Source: an uncultured Burkholderiaceae bacterium
GTDB taxonomy: Bacteria; Pseudomonadota; Gammaproteobacteria; Burkholderiales; Burkholderiaceae_F
DNA: 64,000 nt
NCBI GenBank assembly: GCA_944390675.1
Contig: CALXQR010000001.1
Span: 124,001 to 188,000 of the forward strand
Reading direction: 5' to 3'
The translations under genes and the position numbers were made by a program. Numbering within the stretch: position 1 is the stretch's first letter; every line of letters begins with the position of its first letter. Positions 36,067-42,475 of the stretch are shown piece by piece. The notes under the pieces were generated by a model. It did no database searches. It saw nothing but the letters and a program-made list of their open reading frames with translations, and was not told where the DNA came from.

Positions 36067-37362
36067 ATGGCTGAACACGACAAATTATTACCGGACTGGA
36101 TGATCGGTTTAACCGACCGCATTATGAAGTACTACATTGATCGTGAACTCAATGTTGAACCGATTATTTTGGATCGGCATCCGGCTCCTCAGGATGGTCA
36201 TCAGTACATGATGTATGCGCATATTCCGTTTTGCCATACGCTGTGCTCTTACTGCACCTTCCACCGCTTCATTTTTAAGGAATACAAGGCGCGCGAGTAC
36301 TTTGTCAATCTGCGCAAGGAAATGCAGATGGCCCGCGACATGGGCTATGACTTTACTTCGATGTATATCGGCGGCGGCACGACCACAATTCTTGAAGATG
36401 AACTCATCAAAACGATCGAATTAGCCAGAAAGCTCTTTCCGTCTATGAAAGAGGTGTCTTGCGAAACAGACCCCGCTCACTTAGCCACAGAAAGCTTCAG
36501 AAATTTAAAGGGCTTAGTGGATCGCATGTCTGTCGGCGTTCAAAGTTTTGACGACAACATCCTCAAAATGATTGACCGCTATGAAAAATTCGGCAGCGGT
36601 GAACAAATTTTCGAACGCATTCAGGCCGCTCAAGAGCTTTTCCCGATCATGAATGTGGATATGATCTTTGGTTTCCGAGGCCAAACGGAAAGCATTTTGC
36701 AACGCGACATGGATTTGCTGATGAAATTAAATCCTCGGCAAATTACCACCTATCCTTTGATGGTGACCACGCAAACAAAAGCCAGCGTCAGAAACACCAT
36801 TGCAGCCCCCACAGCTGATCTCGCCACACAGTATCGGATCATTTTGGATACTTTGGGCAAAAACTACAACCAATTAACGTCCTGGACCTTCGGCCGCTCT
36901 CATGATGAAGGCTTTGATGAATACGTGGTCGATCATGATGAATACCTTGGCTTGGGATCTGGTGCCTTCAGTTTCTTGGGCGACTCGTTGTATGTCAATA
37001 CTTTCAGCCTTCGTCGCTACAACGAACGTATCAGCGAAGGCAAGATGGGGGTTGAACGCCGCAAACGTTTTGACAAACACGCCATCTTGCAATACCGATT
37101 GCTCCTGGGACTTTTTGCTGCCCGCCTGTCCAGAAAATATTTTCGTCAGGTTCACGGCGTTGAGCTTGATAAAGCCTTATTCAAGGAAATGTTGGGGCTC
37201 AAATTAGCGGGTGCTATCAAAGAGAATCCTTCCGATCCAGACAATCTCATTGTGACTGATGCCGGGAAATTCTTAGGCTTGGTGATGATGAAGGCGTTTT
37301 ATTCGGGCATGGATAATGTTCGCGCAGAGTTGCGCAAACCGTTATCCAGTATCGATATGTAA
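36067..37362 (+). CDS. HemN/HemW-like class C radical SAM protein
   Basis: 431 aa with the HemN-type N-terminus HIPFCHTLCSYCTFHRF; the Fe-S cysteines are C56, C60 and C63 (CxxxCxxC). It continues with YIGGGTTTIL (SAM-binding GGG), ETDPAHL, RMSVGVQSFDDNILKM, NVDMIFGFRGQ, and a HemN C-terminal region with LGSGAFSFLG. It differs from true HemN in that it is coupled to an acyl-CoA ligase and the hydrogenase locus and has HTLC in the cluster loop. HemN-like class C enzymes include heme chaperone HemW and the menaquinone methylases MenK/MqnK. Methylmenaquinones are reported for Sutterellaceae, so a MenK-like role is an attractive but unproven idea. Confidence 0.75.
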   Translation: MAEHDKLLPDWMIGLTDRIMKYYIDRELNVEPIILDRHPAPQDGHQYMMYAHIPFCHTLCSYCTFHRFIFKEYKAREYFVNLRKEMQMARDMGYDFTSMYIGGGTTTILEDELIKTIELARKLFPSMKEVSCETDPAHLATESFRNLKGLVDRMSVGVQSFDDNILKMIDRYEKFGSGEQIFERIQAAQELFPIMNVDMIFGFRGQTESILQRDMDLLMKLNPRQITTYPLMVTTQTKASVRNTIAAPTADLATQYRIILDTLGKNYNQLTSWTFGRSHDEGFDEYVVDHDEYLGLGSGAFSFLGDSLYVNTFSLRRYNERISEGKMGVERRKRFDKHAILQYRLLLGLFAARLSRKYFRQVHGVELDKALFKEMLGLKLAGAIKENPSDPDNLIVTDAGKFLGLVMMKAFYSGMDNVRAELRKPLSSIDM

Positions 37363-37370
37363 TTTAATAC

Positions 37371-37386
37371 TACCTCTTAAGAGGTA
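37371..37386. promoter_or_regulatory. Perfect 16-bp palindrome matching a NarL/NarP 7-2-7 operator
   Basis: TACCTCT-TA-AGAGGTA. Each half fits the NarL heptamer consensus TACYYMT and the 2-base spacer is the arrangement bound by NarL and NarP dimers. It lies 9 bases after the radical SAM stop and about 50 bases before a TATAGT -10-like sequence (37431-37436), in the control region of the hydrogenase genes. The stem has no usable loop, so it is unlikely to be an RNA hairpin. A NarL-type regulator is encoded at 1382-2074. Confidence 0.65.
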
Positions 37387-37442
37387 ATCTATTTCGGCTG
37401 ATTTTTTCTCTATTCTTTGTAAAAATTCTTTATAGTTCCAAC

Positions 37443-37586
37443 GTTGTCAGGCGATATGTCAGGACCAAGGTGTATCGCTGACGACAGGAATTGTACGTAC
37501 AATCCCTGAGTTTCAAGAGGACCTGTGCACAAGGCACTTGTCACTCAGAGATTCTATTTTTAGTGAATCTTGGGAGAGATTTAAAC
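37443..37586 (+). promoter_or_regulatory. Structured leader of the hydrogenase operon
   Basis: About 140 bases between the TATAGT element and the hydA start contain several inverted repeats. (1) GTTGTCA-G-GCGATA (37443-37456) pairs with TATCGCTGACGAC (37473-37485), 13 bp with one bulged G and a 16-base loop. (2) A 14-bp perfect palindrome ATTGTACGTACAAT at 37490-37503. (3) AGATTC/GAATCT directly before the ribosome binding site GGGAGAG, with outer bases able to cover part of it. Could be a stabilising 5' UTR, a second operator or an RNA regulator; nothing in it matches a riboswitch I know. Confidence 0.5.
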
Positions 37587-38942
37587 ATGTCCAAAACGAT
37601 TATGGTCAATACGTTTACCCCGCCGCCCAATGCGCATGGGGAAAACGGACCTGAATACGTTGGCAACCTCCGTCGCGGTGAATTGCGCGGTGTGATCAAG
37701 ATCAACAAAGATAACTGCGTTGGTTGCGACACGTGCCGCAAAGTTTGCCCGGTGCACGCCATCTCCGGTGGTCTGGGTGTTGTCCACTCCATCCGTGAAG
37801 ACGCTTGCGTGTCTTGCGGTCAATGCTTGATCGCCTGCCCCTTCAATGCGATCGAACAAATGAGCTTCGTCGACGAAGTCATGAAGATGCTCGACGATCC
37901 GAAGAAACTCGTTGTCGCTCACCCGTCTCCCGCCGTCCGCGTGTCTGTCGGTGAAGAGTTCGGCGCCAAGGCTGGCGAATTGGTTACCGAACAGTTTGTG
38001 AATGCTTTGGAAAAGGCTGGTTTCACGACCTATGATGTGAACCAATCGGCCGACCAAACCATTATGGAAGAAGGTTTCGAATTCGTTAACAAGATCCGTT
38101 ATTGGGTTTTGGGCGAACGCGGCCCCGAATTGGAAGAAGCCGCCAAGCATCCCTTCCCGCACTTCACGAGCTGCTGCCCGGCTTGGGTCAAGAACGTTGA
38201 AACGTTCCACCCGGGTCTTTTGTCGCACTTGTCTACGGCCAAGAGCCCGATTCAAATGGGCGGCCCGGTCGCCAAGACTTGGGCTGCTGAATACGTGTGG
38301 AAGAAAGATCCGCGCGACATCTATGTCGTTGCCGTGACGCCTTGCACCGCCAAGATCTTCGAAGCTGCCCGTCCGGAAATGAATTCCGCCTGGCATCACT
38401 TGGTTGAAACGGGCAAGATCCCCGCTAACACGCCGTCCTTCCAGGACGTGGATGCGGTCATCACCGCTCGTGAAATCGCAGAAATCTTCCGCCGCAAGGG
38501 CATCAATCCCCTTGACATGCCGAAGACCCGCGAACGCAGCACGATGGAAATTTATACCGGTGCAGGCACGATTTTCGGCGCCTCCGGCGGTGTGATGGAA
38601 GCTGCTTTGCGTACGGCATACTTTGTTTTGTCCGGCGAAGAGTTGAAGGATCCCGACATTAAGGTTGTGCGTGGCCGCACAAACGCTGTTGTCGAAGCCA
38701 CCATCCCTGTGCCCATCAAGAAGTTGGGCGGCAAGGTCTTTGAAGTTCGCGTTTGCGTCGTCAATGGTGCTTTGCAAGGCCTCGAAGGTGTCTTGCGCCG
38801 CATCGAGGAAGACAAGAACCGTTACCACTTCATCGAAGTGATGAACTGCCCCGGCGGCTGTGTTAACGGCGGCGGTCAACCGGTTCGCACCGACAGCGCA
38901 ACGTGGCTGAACCCCACTTTGCCGGTTCCCGTGCAAATTTAA
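37587..38942 (+). CDS. hydA: [FeFe]-hydrogenase catalytic (large) subunit
   Basis: 451-aa H-cluster protein, probably periplasmic and H2-oxidising. N-terminal 2x[4Fe-4S] ferredoxin domain: C44, C47, C50, C54 and C74, C77, C80, C84. H-cluster motifs: L1 TSCCPAW (194-200), L2 VTPCTAKIFE (250-259), L3 EVMNCPGGCVNGGGQP (417-432). The proton-path segment TIMEE (158-162) is kept. L1 has Ala and L2 has Thr where canonical enzymes have Gly (TSCCPGW) and Met (MPCxxKxxE). No signal peptide of its own; the next gene carries a Tat signal, as in Desulfovibrio HydAB. ATG at 37587 has GGGAGAG upstream; an open frame extends to 37491 but lacks a good site. Codon use looks like that of a highly expressed gene. 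Confidence 0.95.
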   Translation: MSKTIMVNTFTPPPNAHGENGPEYVGNLRRGELRGVIKINKDNCVGCDTCRKVCPVHAISGGLGVVHSIREDACVSCGQCLIACPFNAIEQMSFVDEVMKMLDDPKKLVVAHPSPAVRVSVGEEFGAKAGELVTEQFVNALEKAGFTTYDVNQSADQTIMEEGFEFVNKIRYWVLGERGPELEEAAKHPFPHFTSCCPAWVKNVETFHPGLLSHLSTAKSPIQMGGPVAKTWAAEYVWKKDPRDIYVVAVTPCTAKIFEAARPEMNSAWHHLVETGKIPANTPSFQDVDAVITAREIAEIFRRKGINPLDMPKTRERSTMEIYTGAGTIFGASGGVMEAALRTAYFVLSGEELKDPDIKVVRGRTNAVVEATIPVPIKKLGGKVFEVRVCVVNGALQGLEGVLRRIEEDKNRYHFIEVMNCPGGCVNGGGQPVRTDSATWLNPTLPVPVQI

Positions 38943-38959
38943 TTGGATGGAGACAATAA

Positions 38960-39307
38960 ATGCGCAAATATGAATATACCGAACGACAAACCGTTGCCAT
39001 GCTTGGCCGCCGCGGCTTTTTGAAAGTTGTCGGTGTGACGGCCTTGGCCATCGGTGTCACGGGTTATGCCGTTGTTGACCTCATCCAACGTCGTTCAGAC
39101 GTGATTAAGGCTCGTCAAGCTGGCTTGTACCGTGATGACAAGATTTGCCAAGAAAACGGCCTGGCCTGTTCTCACCAGAACAAGTCCGTGCTGCGTTTCT
39201 ACGCCGACATGCATACGCAACCGGCCACCGGCGAATTGGCTCACCACCTTTTGCATACCCGCTACTATCCGCGTACGCAATTAGCGGCTTTGGGAGGTAA
39301 ACACTAA
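38960..39307 (+). CDS. hydB: [FeFe]-hydrogenase small subunit with Tat signal
   Basis: 115 aa. N-terminal twin-arginine signal GRRGFLKV (about 16-23) followed by a hydrophobic helix (VTALAIGVTGYAVV). The mature part carries the iron-hydrogenase small-subunit motif: NKSVLRFYADMH ... GELAHHLLHTRYYPR. In Desulfovibrio-type enzymes this subunit wraps around the large one and its Tat signal exports both. No typical signal peptidase site is obvious, so it may stay membrane-anchored. It starts 17 bases after hydA with GGAGA before the ATG, and its stop overlaps the next ATG (TAATG). Confidence 0.92.
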   Translation: MRKYEYTERQTVAMLGRRGFLKVVGVTALAIGVTGYAVVDLIQRRSDVIKARQAGLYRDDKICQENGLACSHQNKSVLRFYADMHTQPATGELAHHLLHTRYYPRTQLAALGGKH

Positions 39308-39972
39308 TGGCTGAACGTATCTTACGATTCCACCCCGCCGACAAAATTTTCCATGCTGTCAACGCGGTTACGTGGTTTGCACTGTTGTTCACCGGCGCTG
39401 CAGTTTATTTCTGCAACCTGTCCGATGAAACCGCCAACAATTTGATGATTTGGCATATTTGGATCGCCGTTGTGTATACATTTAACCTGATCGGCTACCT
39501 GGTGTTTGCGCCGCATCGCTTTGCTGCGACGCTCAACGCCTTGCTGACCTGGGATATGGATACCATCAAGTGGTTCCGCAACTTCGGCGGTTACCCGCGT
39601 CGCTTCTTCAAGATCCCGTTTGGCCCCGAAGAAGTTCCGCCTCAAGGTCGTTACAACGGCGGCCAAAAGATGAGCTACCTCATTTTCTTCTTCATGATGT
39701 ACGGTCTTGCTGTGACCGGTTGGATGCTCTTTTACTTCGCTCCCGCGATTCCGAAGGGCGCCTTCTGGTGGATGTACATCTTCCATGTTTGGGGTTCGAT
39801 CATCTGCTCGTTGATGGTTGTTGGCGCTCACATTCCGTTGGCTCTGCTCTCTTGGGAACACTTCAAGGGTATTTGGGGCCCGGGCGAAGGCACGATTTCT
39901 TACGAAGCTGCCGAGCACCATTCTCCGAAATGGCTTGAAAAAGACGTTATTCGTACGAACCTCGAAAAGTAA
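39307..39972 (+). CDS. Cytochrome b subunit of the hydrogenase (FdnI/HyaC-like)
   Basis: 221-aa integral membrane di-heme cytochrome b of the formate dehydrogenase gamma / Ni-Fe hydrogenase b type. Four hydrophobic helices are visible, with candidate heme-ligand histidines in FHAVNAVTWFALLF (helix 1), WHIWIAVVYTFNL (helix 2), and FHVWGSIICSLMVVGAHIPLAL (helix 4, in part). It would pass electrons from periplasmic H2 oxidation to the quinone pool. Translationally coupled to the small subunit (TAATG). A terminator separates it from the maturation genes. Confidence 0.9.
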   Translation: MAERILRFHPADKIFHAVNAVTWFALLFTGAAVYFCNLSDETANNLMIWHIWIAVVYTFNLIGYLVFAPHRFAATLNALLTWDMDTIKWFRNFGGYPRRFFKIPFGPEEVPPQGRYNGGQKMSYLIFFFMMYGLAVTGWMLFYFAPAIPKGAFWWMYIFHVWGSIICSLMVVGAHIPLALLSWEHFKGIWGPGEGTISYEAAEHHSPKWLEKDVIRTNLEK

Positions 39973-40012
39973 TTTGTACGAAAGTATCACTCTGATACTC
40001 GTCTGAACAAAA

Positions 40013-40051
40013 GGGATCCGCTATTATTAGTCGGATCCCTTTTTTCTTTTT
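40013..40051 (+). terminator. Terminator between hydrogenase structural and maturation genes
   Basis: An 8-bp stem GGGATCCG/CGGATCCC (40013-40020 with 40032-40039), 11-base loop and TTTTTTCTTTTT. A smaller stem AGTATCA/TGATACT lies at 39983-39999. It may be partial, setting a lower level of hydF-hydE relative to the structural genes. Confidence 0.88.
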
Positions 40052-40065
40052 GAAGGAAACTCATT

Positions 40066-41310
40066 ATGGCAACCAGTCGGATGGAAACACCGAAAGGATT
40101 GAGACTGCATTTTGGTTTATTCGGCAAACGTAATGCCGGGAAATCCTCGCTGATTAATGCGTTGGCTAACCAAAACATTTCCATTGTCAGCAGCGTTGCC
40201 GGGACCACTACAGACCCGGTTGAAAAAGCCTTTGAGTTATCTCCCATCGGACCGGTTGTTTTCATGGACACGGCCGGCATTGACGATGTTGGCGATTTGG
40301 GCCTTGCCAGAGTACAAAAAAGTCTCTCAGTGCTTGAATGGATGGATATCGCCATCGTTGTGTGTGAGGCAGGCACCTGGGGTGAGCACGAAGAAAATAT
40401 CCTCAAAAAAACAAAAGCAAACGGTACTCCCACTATCATCGTTTTTAATAAAACCGATTTGCATAAAATCAAGCCTGAACAACTCCAATCGTTACGCTCG
40501 CGCGGCTACAGAGTTATTGAAACAAGTGCTGTGAACCGTGAGGGTATTGCTTCATTACGCGACGCCATCATCCAAACAGTGCTTGAAAAAACAGAGCCCG
40601 ACAGACCTTTGATGGGTGAATTGGCAAAAGCCGGCGATACGGTTTTACTCGTTACTCCTATTGATACGGGGGCACCGAAAGGCCGTCTGATTCTGCCTCA
40701 AGTTCAAGCCATTCGCGAATTGCTGGATGCCGGCGCCAAATGCATCGTCATCAAAGAAGATCGTATTACTGAAACTCTTAATGAACTCAAAGAACCGCCG
40801 CAATTGGTTGTTACGGACAGTCAGGTCGTTTTACGCGTCGTTAAGGAAGTGCCCGAACCCATCCCTGTCACAACTTTCTCTATTCAAATGGCATACTCTA
40901 AGAGCGATCTGCTGGAGATGGCTATTGGCGCGGCGGCCTTAACAAAGCTAAAGTCCGGCGACAAAGTCCTAATTGCAGAAACTTGCTCTCATCATCCGCT
41001 AAAAGATGACATCGGACGCGTAAAAATACCCAACTGGCTCAAAAAAACCTTTGGCGATTTAGATATTGAAATCACCGTTGGGAAAGATTTCCCGATGGAT
41101 CTGACACCCTATAAAGTCATTATTCAATGCGGAGGCTGCATTGTCACCCGCAGACATATGCTCGCGCGCTTGCGTCAAGCTAAATCACAAGGCGTGCCTA
41201 TGACAAACTACGGTGTCACCATTTCCTATCTGCAGGGTGTTTTACCTCGAGTCTTAGCCTGCCACCCTGACGCGAAGGCCGCTTTTGACGAAGCATTGAA
41301 ATCTCTTTAA
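40066..41310 (+). CDS. hydF: [FeFe]-hydrogenase H-cluster maturation GTPase HydF
   Basis: Scaffold/carrier on which the 2Fe subcluster is assembled before transfer to HydA. 414 aa: Ras-like GTPase domain with G1 GKRNAGKSS (residues 20-28), G2 TTTDP, G3 DTAGIDD and G4 NKTD; dimerisation domain; and a C-terminal Fe-S domain with CSHHPLKDDIGRVKIP and the cysteine pair in QCGGCIVTRR. A clear ribosome binding site (GAAGGA) precedes the ATG, which follows a terminator. hydE begins 8 bases later. Confidence 0.96.
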   Translation: MATSRMETPKGLRLHFGLFGKRNAGKSSLINALANQNISIVSSVAGTTTDPVEKAFELSPIGPVVFMDTAGIDDVGDLGLARVQKSLSVLEWMDIAIVVCEAGTWGEHEENILKKTKANGTPTIIVFNKTDLHKIKPEQLQSLRSRGYRVIETSAVNREGIASLRDAIIQTVLEKTEPDRPLMGELAKAGDTVLLVTPIDTGAPKGRLILPQVQAIRELLDAGAKCIVIKEDRITETLNELKEPPQLVVTDSQVVLRVVKEVPEPIPVTTFSIQMAYSKSDLLEMAIGAAALTKLKSGDKVLIAETCSHHPLKDDIGRVKIPNWLKKTFGDLDIEITVGKDFPMDLTPYKVIIQCGGCIVTRRHMLARLRQAKSQGVPMTNYGVTISYLQGVLPRVLACHPDAKAAFDEALKSL

Positions 41311-41318
41311 GGATTTTT

Positions 41319-42434
41319 ATGAAAAGCATTGCTGACATTGTCAAACAATCAGAATTCAGTGACGAAGATATCATCCGTTTGCTGGGAATTACAGACAGCA
41401 ATGAGGCGGAGATTTTGCGCCAAGCCGCTTATGACAAAACTACCGAAATGACGGGCAATAACGTCTATTATCGGGGATTGATTGAATTTTCCAATATCTG
41501 CACATTGGATTGCCGATACTGCGGAATCCGCAAATCTAACCACAATGTGCCCAGATATGAGTTAGACAAAGAGACGATCGTTGAGGCGGCAATTTGGGCG
41601 GCTAACAATCATTACGGTTCTATTTGTCTGCAATCCGGAGAACGCCGAGATCCTAAATTCATTGCTTTCGTCACGGATGTTTTGGAAACCATCCATGAAA
41701 AGACTGTCAGCGAAAATTTGCCCAATGGCTTAGGCATCACTCTTTCTCTTGGAGAACAAACGTTTGAGGTCTATGAACAATGGGCAAAAGCTAGCGGAAA
41801 TCCTCTGGGTTTGCGTTACCTTCTGCGTTTTGAAACTTCCAACCCCAAACTTTTTGATCATTTGCACCACGCTCCCGGTCGTGAAAAAGCGCTTGAGCGC
41901 CGCTATCAAGCCTTGGCGGATCTGCGACGCGCCGGTTATCAAGTGGGATCCGGTGTTATGATCGGCATTCCCGGACAAACGCTTGCTGATTTGTGTCAGG
42001 ACATCCGAACTTTCCAAAAACTCGATTTAGACATGATTGGGATGGGGCCTTATATCACCAGTGAGGGAGGCGACATGCTCGGAGAGGGCATGATGGAGAA
42101 AAAAGCGTTAATGAGACTATCTCTGAATATGATAGCCACGACTCGTTTGGTGATTCCGGATATTAATATCGCTGCCGCCACAGCGCTGCACGCTCTGGAA
42201 GAAAATGGTCGGGAAAAAGGCATTCTTCACGGCTGTAACGTGATCATGCCGAACATTACTCCCAGAATCGTTCGTAAAAATTATCAGCTTTACGCTAATA
42301 AACCCTTTATCGAACAAGAACCCAGTGACACCAATCTTTTCCTGCAAAAAAGTATTCAGCAAACCGGACGGGAAGTCGGTTTAAACATATTGGGTAGTTC
42401 CAACCATTGGAAAAAACGAAAAGGACTTAATTGA
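41319..42434 (+). CDS. hydE: [FeFe]-hydrogenase maturation radical SAM enzyme HydE
   Basis: 371-aa radical SAM enzyme acting in assembly of the dithiolate-bridged 2Fe subcluster. The CxxxCxxC motif is ICTLDCRYCGIRKSN (C61, C65, C68). Further family marks: ICLQSGERRD, LSLGEQTFEVYEQWAKA, YLLRFETSNPKLFDHLH, GSGVMIGIPGQT and GMGPYI. It resembles HydE rather than HydG or ThiH. The third maturase HydG is not found anywhere in this window. Followed by a terminator shared with the convergent prfC. Confidence 0.95.
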   Translation: MKSIADIVKQSEFSDEDIIRLLGITDSNEAEILRQAAYDKTTEMTGNNVYYRGLIEFSNICTLDCRYCGIRKSNHNVPRYELDKETIVEAAIWAANNHYGSICLQSGERRDPKFIAFVTDVLETIHEKTVSENLPNGLGITLSLGEQTFEVYEQWAKASGNPLGLRYLLRFETSNPKLFDHLHHAPGREKALERRYQALADLRRAGYQVGSGVMIGIPGQTLADLCQDIRTFQKLDLDMIGMGPYITSEGGDMLGEGMMEKKALMRLSLNMIATTRLVIPDINIAAATALHALEENGREKGILHGCNVIMPNITPRIVRKNYQLYANKPFIEQEPSDTNLFLQKSIQQTGREVGLNILGSSNHWKKRKGLN

Positions 42435-42437
42435 TGC

Positions 42438-42475
42438 AATTGGCTGCCAAAAGGCAGCCAATTTCCGTTATTTTC
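42438..42475 (+). terminator. Terminator between hydE and prfC
   Basis: An 11-bp perfect stem AATTGGCTGCC/GGCAGCCAATT (42438-42448 with 42453-42463) with an AAAA loop, followed by TCCGTTATTTTC. Located between convergent genes. Confidence 0.82.

Noticed and set aside
36067-37362. True oxygen-independent coproporphyrinogen III oxidase (HemN)
   Set aside because: General fold fits, but the context (acyl-CoA ligase, hydrogenase) and cluster loop do not allow a confident HemN call.
37491-37586. N-terminal 32-residue extension of HydA from an upstream ATG
   Set aside because: It would be encoded by the structured leader, has no Tat or Sec signal character and no ribosome binding site, whereas GGGAGAG precedes the ATG at 37587.
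37581-38936. A 451-codon open frame on the minus strand opposite hydA
   Set aside because: It mirrors the strongly biased codon use of hydA, has no family motifs or ribosome binding site, and hydA itself is certain. The same applies to the 222-codon minus-strand frame opposite the cytochrome b gene (39322-39990).
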